From Melioribacter sp. (lineage in GTDB: Bacteria > Bacteroidota > Ignavibacteria > Ignavibacteriales > Melioribacteraceae): DNA of 5,678 bases. Below, in pieces: positions 1 through 5,678 of the stretch. Made by a program: the position numbers and the translations under genes. Below the pieces are notes generated by a model that saw nothing but the letters and a program-made list of their open reading frames with translations, did not search any database and was not told the DNA's origin. The DNA lies in contig JAENZU010000258.1 in NCBI GenBank assembly GCA_016841125.1, positions 1 to 5,678 of the forward strand, in the 5' to 3' direction. How positions within the stretch are numbered: position 1 is the stretch's first letter; every line of letters begins with the position of its first letter.

Positions 1-380
1 CAGATGAAATTATCGACATAAAAGGTGAACCGCACTCAAAAGAAAATGACACCAAAAATGTATTCACAAATTTCACATGCGAAATTGACGTTTGTCCAAA
101 ACCGATTGGAGGTTTGACGGATATAGTGGAAAATTTGCATATCCCCCCTTCCGCAGAGAGGTTAGACATTAAAGGTACTATTGACCTTATAGCAGACGTG
201 GATGAATTTGGTTTTGTTACTGATGTTGAAATCGAAAAAAGCCTCGGGATGGATGCAGATAATGCAGTGATCGAAACAATTTTAAATACTAGATTTGAAC
301 CCGGATTACCGAATAATAAGTACACTGCAGCCCGGGTAAAAATCAGGGTGCCTTTTAGGCTTTCAGCACAAGAATATTGA
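1..380 (+). CDS. TonB C-terminal domain protein, 3' part only (5' end outside window)
   Basis: The reading frame is open from the left edge (first whole codon at 3) to a TGA at 378-380, so this is the last 125 residues of a longer protein. A TTG at 114 could be read as a start, but it falls inside the conserved domain, so the true start is almost certainly upstream of the window. The visible part has the pattern of the TonB/TonB-like C-terminal domain: an opening CPKPIGG segment, a 'hIPPSAERLDIKG' stretch, a strand with 'ADVDEFGFVTDVEI', a helix 'DADNAVIETI', then 'TRFEPGLPNNKY' and a final strand ending VPFRL. In the family this domain sits in the periplasm and contacts outer-membrane TonB-dependent receptors; some family members are not energy transducers but M56 (BlaR-type) receptors or other envelope proteins that carry the same domain. 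The missing N-terminus would decide between these. The segment before the domain is charged and has two cysteines. The last 26 bp overlap the convergent gene on the other strand. Confidence 0.85.
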   Translation, partial: DEIIDIKGEPHSKENDTKNVFTNFTCEIDVCPKPIGGLTDIVENLHIPPSAERLDIKGTIDLIADVDEFGFVTDVEIEKSLGMDADNAVIETILNTRFEPGLPNNKYTAARVKIRVPFRLSAQEY

Positions 381-972
381 GCAATTCCTCCAATTCTTTT
401 TCAATAGCTTTACCCTTATTTTTTGAGTACCAAAGATGGAGTTGTTTATTCCTCTCATCTTTTGAAATATCCTTTTCCATTAAATCTGAATATAAACTTT
501 GCGCAGTTTGGGGTCTGGGTCCCCATCGAAATAATTCGCTTCCATTATCATCGAAGGCAACCAGCTTTGGTATGCTGCGGGATTTTCCATTTGTCAAATA
601 GTTATCCATTATATCAAGATTTTTATCACGCTCCAAAATTCTTAAGTCTATCAAAGAATTTTGTTTCGCCATTTCTGCAATGAAAGGCAGGTTCTGTGCA
701 GAATCGCCGCACCAATGTTCGGTCAGCACCATCCACGTCTGTGGTGAATCAATGCTTTCTAAGCTATCTCGCAAATCATCACCAACACTGTATGTTTTAT
801 GAATTCTTAAAGTACGGTGCAAATTCAATTTTGAAAAACCGTATCGAATTTTATCAACTTCTGCTAAGTCTTCATGATTAGTATTTTCAATGTATTGTTT
901 CCATTTTGTTAAATATTCATCGTATTTCATTGCGTTTTCTAATCTTCCGTTTCCAATAAAATCATAAGGCAT
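355..972 (-). CDS. Thioredoxin-fold family protein with monothiol WCGDS site
   Basis: A 205-residue protein with no signal peptide or membrane segment, so probably cytoplasmic. A predicted helical N-terminal part (about 1-70) leads into a thioredoxin fold: the strand TWMVLTEHW (79-87), the active-site motif W87-C88-G89-D90-S91, the strand IDLRILERD (108-116), and the cis-proline segment SIPKL (133-137, P135), followed by the strand VAFDDNGSELFRWGPRP. This matches the Thioredoxin_9-type families common in Bacteroidota and Bacillota. The second cysteine of the usual CxxC is serine here, so it cannot do standard dithiol disulfide exchange with this site alone; reduction of mixed disulfides or a binding role are possible. 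The substrate is unknown. The start at 972 is supported by AAAGGAG (984-990) 11 nt upstream; a second Met at residue 15 has no comparable site. The stop of the M49-like gene lies 41 bp upstream on the same strand with no hairpin between, so the two are probably co-transcribed. Confidence 0.85.
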   Translation of the reverse strand: MPYDFIGNGRLENAMKYDEYLTKWKQYIENTNHEDLAEVDKIRYGFSKLNLHRTLRIHKTYSVGDDLRDSLESIDSPQTWMVLTEHWCGDSAQNLPFIAEMAKQNSLIDLRILERDKNLDIMDNYLTNGKSRSIPKLVAFDDNGSELFRWGPRPQTAQSLYSDLMEKDISKDERNKQLHLWYSKNKGKAIEKELEELLNILVLKA

Positions 973-1013
973 AAATTAAATAGCTCCTTTTAAATAATTT
1001 CCGTTAAAATAAA

Positions 1014-2687
1014 TTAAAGCTGATTAGTTTTATCAATCTGAAAAACCGGTTTAATATCAACCGGTAGATTGGATAGTTCATCAATTAATATTTTCATTGA
1101 CTCCGACTCAACAACGTAGTCTGCAATTATTTGTTTGGCTGCATCATAATCTCCCAATGCCTGGATCATTAAAACCTTATTCGCCAAAGCTCTTAGTACC
1201 TCAGGAGCTTTTTCAAAATCTACAGATACTTTTTTAGAGGCTTCATCATATTGGTATGCACCATTCTCAAGCATATAATTATAAATGATGGCGTTTCCGC
1301 CGCCATGGGCTTCACCTATTCCAAATCTAATTGATCTAAAAATTCCTGCTAGAAAGGTTGACCAAATTTCGTCTCTAAAACTCTCGGGGTAAACACCTTT
1401 ATCAATCATTAAAAGATTATTGAACATCCCTAGTATATCAGCCTTACATTCTTCTAAAGTGGAATAGGTTTCTTTCAATTCTTTTTTGACTTCGGTCTTT
1501 CTGCCGTCAATTGTAATAATGCCGGGACCAACACCGTGCGACATTTCGTGCATCAGCGTGTGATTGAAGAATCCATCAAACGAGACATATTTTAATTGAT
1601 CTTCAGTCAGCACAATTTCAGCAATTGGTTTCAGCAATTTCTCGTATTTAGCTTCGTGAATATTTTTAAGCATCACTTTTTTAGAACCTTTTGCTTTACG
1701 AACTCTCTCATCGTTTGGAAGATTGAACGCTAGCGTCTGCACCCCGGCTTTGGTATCCCCAGCGCTGAATACTTCCTGCACAACAACAATTGGAGATTCA
1801 CTTCCTCTTTCATAATTTTTATGTTCATCAGGAATTGGAAGGTTATCTTCAATTTCCGTTAAAAAGCTTTCGAACTTTTTAAGCTGCTCAGTACTTGCCG
1901 GATCCACTATAGTTACAAAACTTTCGAATGAAGCTTTGTAGTTAAATAGTTTGTCTTCGTAAACTTCATAAGGTCCAATTACAACTTCAATTTTATGATC
2001 TTTAAGATCCATCCACGCCATATCGCTTTCATAATAATCATTAGATTCAAAAGCTTCTGCTCTTTTAACAAGATAATTTTTCAAACTTTCGTTATCGGAG
2101 TAATCAGCAGCTTCTTTAAGAAGTGAGCTGATTTTACTTAGTTTATCTCTGTATTCAAATGAGAAAGGAACCGATTTAAGTTCTCCCTCTTCCCTTTTAA
2201 TAACAGTGAATTCTGATTTGAATGCTTCATCATCTTCAGGATGAGTTTTAATCCAATCTTCAAATTCTGTTTTTGTAATATCTTCAGGATAAAAATTTGC
2301 TCCCAATGGTTTTGCCTCGCTCCCATAAAACGGTTCGTCGTCTTTCAGCCTATCGAATGGACCGAACATTATATCAAAATATTTGAGAGTCAATTGATCT
2401 TCGGGATCGCTCGAATTTTGAAGCTTATTCTTTATTTCAACGTTCTTAGAATAAACTTGTGTGAGGAATAGATCATCAATTATTTTTGAAGCCTCGTAAA
2501 GTTTTTGAACTACAACTTTTTGTCTCTCGTCCAAGAGTGACTCATCATATTTAATTTCGACCTCAACAAATTGACTTATTTTATCTTTCAAATTTTCCAT
2601 TTTTTTATCTTCCTTCGGATCGGAACATGAAACTAATACTGCAGCAATTGCAATGAATAATAATGAATTCAATATTGTTTTTAACAT
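1014..2687 (-). CDS. Predicted lipoprotein, dipeptidyl peptidase III (M49)-like zinc hydrolase
   Basis: A 557-residue protein. Residues 1-20 are a lipoprotein signal peptide: a Lys near the start, a hydrophobic core, and the lipobox LVSC with C21 as the lipidated residue, followed by a charged linker. The mature protein should be anchored to a membrane facing the periplasm or outside. The body resembles the M49/DPP III-like 'Zn-dependent hydrolase' group: a 'GPYEVYEDKLFNYKASFE' block (238-255), then TLMHEMSHGVGPG (377-389) with zinc-ligand candidates H380 and H384 and catalytic E381, and LEECKAD (411-417), which corresponds to the EECRAE/D motif whose second Glu (E413 here) binds zinc in DPP III. 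A further 'GEAHGGGNA' block lies at 458-466. Classical M49 enzymes have HEXXGH; here it is HEXXH, one residue shorter, and the two motifs are about 33 residues apart rather than over 50. Peptidase activity is therefore likely but not assured, and the substrate is unknown. The start at 2687 has AGAGG five bases upstream. It is probably the first gene of an operon with the thioredoxin-fold gene. Confidence 0.85.
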   Translation of the reverse strand: MLKTILNSLLFIAIAAVLVSCSDPKEDKKMENLKDKISQFVEVEIKYDESLLDERQKVVVQKLYEASKIIDDLFLTQVYSKNVEIKNKLQNSSDPEDQLTLKYFDIMFGPFDRLKDDEPFYGSEAKPLGANFYPEDITKTEFEDWIKTHPEDDEAFKSEFTVIKREEGELKSVPFSFEYRDKLSKISSLLKEAADYSDNESLKNYLVKRAEAFESNDYYESDMAWMDLKDHKIEVVIGPYEVYEDKLFNYKASFESFVTIVDPASTEQLKKFESFLTEIEDNLPIPDEHKNYERGSESPIVVVQEVFSAGDTKAGVQTLAFNLPNDERVRKAKGSKKVMLKNIHEAKYEKLLKPIAEIVLTEDQLKYVSFDGFFNHTLMHEMSHGVGPGIITIDGRKTEVKKELKETYSTLEECKADILGMFNNLLMIDKGVYPESFRDEIWSTFLAGIFRSIRFGIGEAHGGGNAIIYNYMLENGAYQYDEASKKVSVDFEKAPEVLRALANKVLMIQALGDYDAAKQIIADYVVESESMKILIDELSNLPVDIKPVFQIDKTNQL

Positions 2688-2802
2688 TTGTGCCTCTAAA
2701 TTGTTAAGATTTTAATATTTAATATAAGCATCCTCGTTTAATATATCAGGTATAATTCTTAACTTTAATTGAGAGTTTCACAAATGAGGTAATAGAAAAT
2801 AT
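2688..2802. promoter_or_regulatory. Divergent intergenic region between the M49-like lipoprotein gene and araB
   Basis: These 115 bp separate two outward-facing starts, so promoters for both genes should lie here. The region is very AT-rich. For araB, a TATAAT hexamer is at 2751-2756, but nothing close to TTGACA lies at the expected distance. The araB ribosome binding site is probably GAGGT at 2786-2790, a rather long 12 nt from the ATG. For the lipoprotein gene, AGAGG is at 2693-2697, five bases before its ATG. I found no clear palindromic operator of the AraR or AraC kind. The promoter assignment is an inference from gene orientation, with only the -10-like hexamer as direct support. Confidence 0.4.
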
Positions 2803-4485
2803 ATGTCCATCAATCACAAACTTGTTTTAGGTATTGACTTCGGAACCAATTCAGCCCGTGCTTTAGCAGTTGACATTGAAAGCGGCAAAGAAGTCGCAAC
2901 ATCGGTAGCCAATTATCCTTCCGGAATTAATGGGATTTTACTTGATCCATCAAACCCTTTACTGGCACGCCAATTTCCGGGTGACTATCATTATGCCTTG
3001 GAAAAATCACTTCAATTTTTACTTGCCCGTTGCGAGCAGAAAGGATACAGAAGAAAAAATGTTGTTTCAATTGCTACGGATGCCACAGGTTCTACTCCCA
3101 TTCCTGTTGATAAGAAACTTCAGCCGGTAGCATTTAAAAAGAAATTCAGATTGAACTTAAACGCTCAAGCCTGGTTGTGGAAAGATCATACTTCTGCCGA
3201 GGAGGCAAAAGAAATAACCGAATTAATTTTTCAGCGGCAACCTGAAATACTGGCAAAATGCGGAGGAGCTTATTCTTCCGAGTGGTTCTTCTCAAAGATA
3301 TTTAGATGCAGTAAAATTGATGAAGCAGTTTTCCAGAATACATATACCTGGGTTGAATTGTCAGACTATATACCTGCACTGCTTTGCGGAATAAATGATG
3401 CAGATGCAATCAAAAGGAATATTTGTGCTGCCGGTCACAAAGCCATGTTCAATAGTAAATGGGGCGGATTACCAGGTAAAAAGTTACTCGGCGAACTATC
3501 CCCTTCGATGGCTAATTTAAGAGATACGCTGTATGAAAAAACTTTTGATATCAGCAGCGAAGCAGGAAAACTTTCCAGAAGCTGGGCGAAAAAGCTGGGA
3601 TTAAAAGAAGGTATTCCCGTTGCTGTCGGCATAATCGATGCTCATGTAGGCGCAATCGGATCAGGAGTTCGAGAAGGCACACTTGTAAAAATACTGGGTA
3701 CTTCAAGCTGCGATATTATGGTTCATCCTATTGACTCTCCTTTAGAAGACATTCCCGGCGTTGCCGGTATTGTTCCCAATTCAGTATTACCCGGATTTAT
3801 AGGCATCGAGGCAGGTCAGTCCGCAGTTGGAGATATTTTTAATTGGTTCATTTCTACTTTGCTGGAGAAAAAACAGAATCATCATTTAAAGTTGTCTAGA
3901 GATGCTGCAGAATTAAAACCTGGGCAGTCTGGATTATTAGCATTGGATTGGAACAATGGCAATCGTAATATTTTAACAGATCCAAATCTATCGGGATTAT
4001 TAGTTGGACAGACACTGCAGACAACAAGTCATGAAGTTTATAGAGCGCTAATTGAGTCAACAGCTTTCGGCGCTCTAACAATAGTCAATCAAATTGAAAA
4101 ACATGGCGTGAAAATTAAGAGCATAATTAACTGCGGAGGAATATCACAGAAAAATCCTTTGGTAATGCAGATTTATGCGGATATCCTAAATAGACCAATG
4201 AGAGTAACAAAGAGCCCAGAGACTGTTGCGCTTGGTGCCGCTGTTGTTGCCGCACACATCGGTATGAAGGATTCCGAAGAGTTTAATTCGATCGAAAAAG
4301 TGCAGGACAGATTGTGCGAGCTAAAACAAACGGTATATACACCGGCAAAGGAAAATAACGATGTTTACAAACAACTTTATACTCTTTACAAAAAACTGCA
4401 TGATTCATTCGGGATCGCAAATAAAAAAATAGAATTGCATACGGTAATGAAAAAATTATTTGAAATAAAAAACTCTACAAATTAA
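2803..4485 (+). CDS. araB: L-ribulokinase (AraB), FGGY carbohydrate kinase family
   Basis: L-ribulokinase uses ATP to phosphorylate L-ribulose to L-ribulose 5-phosphate, the second step of L-arabinose breakdown in the isomerase pathway; it acts in the cytoplasm. The 560-residue length equals that of typical ribulokinases. The N-terminal FGGY domain opens with the phosphate-binding loop GIDFGTNSARALAVD (10-24), very close to the start of known AraB proteins. The ribulokinase-type block AWLWKDHTSAEEA is at 123-135. GIIDAHVGAIGSG (276-288) carries the likely catalytic base D279. The C-terminal domain has the ATP-side motifs GTSSCD (299-304) and CGGISQKNPLVMQIYADIL (444-462), and the ALGAAVVAA helix (476-484). 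No gap or frameshift is seen. The start is chosen because the loop follows within ten residues; GAGGT lies 12 nt upstream. No araA, araD, araF transporter or regulator is in the window, so it stands alone here. A kinase for another ketose (for example D-ribulose) is possible but less likely given the AraB-type blocks. Confidence 0.93.
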   Translation: MSINHKLVLGIDFGTNSARALAVDIESGKEVATSVANYPSGINGILLDPSNPLLARQFPGDYHYALEKSLQFLLARCEQKGYRRKNVVSIATDATGSTPIPVDKKLQPVAFKKKFRLNLNAQAWLWKDHTSAEEAKEITELIFQRQPEILAKCGGAYSSEWFFSKIFRCSKIDEAVFQNTYTWVELSDYIPALLCGINDADAIKRNICAAGHKAMFNSKWGGLPGKKLLGELSPSMANLRDTLYEKTFDISSEAGKLSRSWAKKLGLKEGIPVAVGIIDAHVGAIGSGVREGTLVKILGTSSCDIMVHPIDSPLEDIPGVAGIVPNSVLPGFIGIEAGQSAVGDIFNWFISTLLEKKQNHHLKLSRDAAELKPGQSGLLALDWNNGNRNILTDPNLSGLLVGQTLQTTSHEVYRALIESTAFGALTIVNQIEKHGVKIKSIINCGGISQKNPLVMQIYADILNRPMRVTKSPETVALGAAVVAAHIGMKDSEEFNSIEKVQDRLCELKQTVYTPAKENNDVYKQLYTLYKKLHDSFGIANKKIELHTVMKKLFEIKNSTN

Positions 4486-4500
4486 TTAGCTGTATCTTTA

Positions 4501-4518
4501 AATAAAAAAATGCCAGGC
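4501..4518 (-). terminator. 3' end and likely Rho-independent terminator of the SRP RNA
   Basis: On the minus strand the 3' arm of the SRP RNA closing helix (GCCUGGCA, 4518-4511) is followed directly by seven T residues (4510-4504) and then ATT. A GC-containing helix followed by a U-run is the layout of an intrinsic terminator, though here the hairpin is the whole long RNA rather than a compact stem. It would also stop transcription coming from the upstream glycosyltransferase gene. Confidence 0.5.
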
Positions 4519-4605
4519 TAACTAATTAAACAGATAAAATACTTGCCGCTGCTTCCTTCCGGACCTGACGGGGTTGGGTATTCACCTGTTAACTAGCGCC
4601 TGACA
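4511..4605 (-). ncRNA. ffs: Signal recognition particle RNA, small bacterial type (4.5S RNA)
   Basis: This is the RNA part of the signal recognition particle, which binds the Ffh protein and targets nascent membrane and secreted proteins to the FtsY receptor. The minus strand at 4569-4546 carries the near-invariant apical domain: GUCAGG, then UCC-GGAA-GGA (the GGAA tetraloop at 4560-4557), then AGCAG, identical to the E. coli 4.5S core. The rest folds as one long hairpin: UGUCAGGC (4605-4598) pairs with GCCUGGCA (4518-4511) with one G-U pair; CUAGUUAACAG (4596-4586) pairs with CUGUUUAAUUAG (4533-4522) with one bulged U; and an AAUAC/GUAUU helix lies nearer the loop. There is no Alu domain, as expected for the small form of about 95 nt. 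The exact ends are inferred from the closing helix. It lies 44 bp downstream of the glycosyltransferase gene on the same strand and converges with araB. Confidence 0.95.
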
Positions 4606-4615
4606 AAATAGATTT

Positions 4616-4623
4616 CAAATATA
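4616..4623 (-). promoter_or_regulatory. Possible -7/-10 promoter box for the SRP RNA
   Basis: The minus strand reads TATATTTG here, an exact fit to the TAnnTTTG box used by the Bacteroidota housekeeping sigma factor, and also a fair sigma-70 -10 (TATATT). It ends 10 nt before the first base of the RNA closing helix, close to the expected distance. I see no TTTG at -33 or TTGACA at -35 upstream; that region is a T-run and the end of the glycosyltransferase gene. In AT-rich DNA such a box can arise by chance, so this is tentative. Confidence 0.35.
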
Positions 4624-4649
4624 AAAAAACTAAAGTTAAGAATAAATCT

Positions 4650-5657
4650 TTATTGCAGATTTAAAACCGAAAGCACGCCATTTTCAATCATTTTAGTATT
4701 GATTCCACCCTCACCTTCAAAAGTGCATTTTTTAGGATCCCCCGGGCATTGAATCTGGCAATAATTTTCCGAAGGCAGAATTACTTTAGAGTAATTGCCG
4801 AGAGGCCCCCAAAGTTTTGGCGAGCATGCAGGAAGCGGGCAAAATAATGAAACTGTATTTATCTTTAACGCCGCAGAAATATGCATTGGACCTGTACTGG
4901 CTGATACTAAAACATCTAAGGCTGCAAAAGTTAGGAATGATTCTCTCAAACTCTTGCCAATATTAGGATAAAGAAATTCTTGGTGATCATTGAAAGTACT
5001 GGGAATATTATTATCGGTAATTGCTATGGCGAACTCTTTGTGCGACTCTAAGTTTTTTGCAAGTTTTAAGTATTCAGCTAACTTCAAATTTGGTGCAGAA
5101 TTACCACTGGTTGAATGAATTCCAATCAGAAACTTTTTATTTCCTAAAAGCTTCGATCGGATTTCACTTACTTTCGCCTTCTCATCATTGGACAAATAAA
5201 TCTCAGGCTCAAGTTGTGAGGTCTCCACTCCAATTTTTCTGGCAGTGTCCATGCAGTAGTCGGCTTCGTGGCGCGACTGTTCATATTTTCTTCTGAATAC
5301 ACTCTTAGTATTTGTAATTGCCTGGTAAAACTTATGACCAACTCCGATTCTAGTTTTAATACCGGAAACAAAAAGTAAATAGTTTAATCTTTCCGTCGGA
5401 AGAAGAGAAAGTGAGTGTGTAAAATTATTCGACCGAATTTCCAATACCTTTTTAAGGAATGAATCATTTTCATCCGCTAAGATTATTTTATCAACAAAGG
5501 GGTTATGTTTAAAGATGTCTTGAGTGTAATCTCTAACTAATACCGCAACAAAAGAATCAGGATACTTTTTCTTAATTGCCTTGGGAATCGGGGTTGATAA
5601 CACAACATCCCCAATTCTATCGGGGCGCACAATTAATATTCGCTTTTGGTCATTCAT
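4650..5657 (-). CDS. Glycosyltransferase family 9, ADP-heptose:LPS heptosyltransferase-like
   Basis: GT9 enzymes transfer heptose or a related sugar from a nucleotide donor to the lipopolysaccharide core or another surface glycan on the inner face of the inner membrane. The 335-residue length is normal. The N-terminal Rossmann-like domain starts with ILIVRPDRIGDVVLSTP (7-23), with D17 at the place of the catalytic Asp of WaaC. The C-terminal donor-binding domain includes IGIHSTSGNSAPN (178-190) and the hallmark STGPMHISAAL (254-264), followed by a W283-G-P segment. WaaC has Asp-Thr-Gly at the hallmark; Ser-Thr-Gly here is a common variant in the wider family. The Trp usually found after the HxGxG region is Leu (191). 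Near the C-terminus are C300, C304 and C311 in a C-x3-C-x6-C arrangement, plus C273 and C278. The sugar and acceptor cannot be told from sequence. The start at 5657 fits the family, but the frame stays open to the window edge and only a weak GGAT precedes the ATG. The SRP RNA follows on the same strand. Confidence 0.9.
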   Translation of the reverse strand: MNDQKRILIVRPDRIGDVVLSTPIPKAIKKKYPDSFVAVLVRDYTQDIFKHNPFVDKIILADENDSFLKKVLEIRSNNFTHSLSLLPTERLNYLLFVSGIKTRIGVGHKFYQAITNTKSVFRRKYEQSRHEADYCMDTARKIGVETSQLEPEIYLSNDEKAKVSEIRSKLLGNKKFLIGIHSTSGNSAPNLKLAEYLKLAKNLESHKEFAIAITDNNIPSTFNDHQEFLYPNIGKSLRESFLTFAALDVLVSASTGPMHISAALKINTVSLFCPLPACSPKLWGPLGNYSKVILPSENYCQIQCPGDPKKCTFEGEGGINTKMIENGVLSVLNLQ

Positions 5658-5678
5658 TAAAATAAATCCGGGAATAGA

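Noticed and set aside
114..380. A short complete gene starting at the TTG at 114.
   Set aside because: The frame is open upstream to the window edge and the TonB-type domain begins before residue L at 114, so this is an internal codon of a gene cut by the window.
377..881. Three plus-strand open frames (377-601, 423-683, 696-881) opposite the thioredoxin-fold gene.
   Set aside because: They lie antisense to a gene with clear family motifs, lack ribosome binding sites, and their proteins look like reverse-frame translation with no recognisable domain.
2701..2760. Possible operator or riboswitch in the AT-rich region between the divergent genes.
   Set aside because: No extended palindrome, direct repeat or GC-bearing aptamer-like stems could be found; only simple AT runs are present.
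4482..4529. Inverted repeat TTAATTAG / CTAATTAA after the araB stop, considered as an araB terminator.
   Set aside because: The arms are pure low-complexity AT sequence 32 bp apart, the second arm belongs to the SRP RNA helix, and no T-run follows on the plus strand. I see no convincing terminator for araB.
4735..4746. Adjacent BamHI and SmaI-type sites (GGATCC then CCCGGG), resembling a cloning-vector polylinker.
   Set aside because: The surrounding frame is intact GT9 coding sequence (C-P-G-D-P), the spacing differs from the common pUC polylinker, and no other vector sequence is present.
5021..5371. Open frames 5021-5296 (plus) and 5168-5371 (minus) inside the glycosyltransferase gene.
   Set aside because: Both are out-of-frame shadows of a GT9 coding sequence whose N- and C-terminal motifs are intact.

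Overview
The window looks like chromosomal DNA from an AT-rich, Gram-negative bacterium of the Bacteroidota/Chlorobi/Ignavibacteria group. The evidence is a TonB-type C-terminal domain, a lipoprotein with a short lipobox, an LPS-type family 9 glycosyltransferase, and a TAnnTTTG-like box ahead of an RNA gene. The Ignavibacteria-like placement is an impression from protein style and base composition; no search was run. No mobile element, CRISPR array, tRNA or rRNA is visible, and gene density is that of ordinary core chromosome.

Layout. At the left edge is the 3' end of a plus-strand gene with a TonB C-terminal domain (to 380). It converges on, and overlaps by 26 bp, a minus-strand thioredoxin-fold protein with a monothiol WCGDS site (355-972). 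Upstream of that on the same strand, 41 bp away, is a predicted lipoprotein related to the dipeptidyl peptidase III (M49) zinc peptidases (1014-2687). These two probably form an operon. A 115-bp divergent intergenic region separates them from a full-length plus-strand L-ribulokinase, araB (2803-4485), with no other arabinose gene in view. The gap after araB holds a minus-strand small signal recognition particle RNA (4.5S RNA, ffs; about 4511-4605). Last is a minus-strand ADP-heptose:LPS heptosyltransferase-like protein (4650-5657), whose start lies close to the right edge.

How the genes relate. Most are independent housekeeping or envelope functions: envelope energy transduction or protein interaction, a lipoprotein peptidase-like protein with a redox-fold partner, sugar phosphorylation, co-translational protein targeting, and surface glycan synthesis. 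I do not see a new multi-gene system. The points most worth a second look are the shortened HEXXH site in the M49-like lipoprotein, its pairing with a thioredoxin-fold protein lacking the resolving cysteine, and the ffs gene, which an ORF-only annotation would miss.
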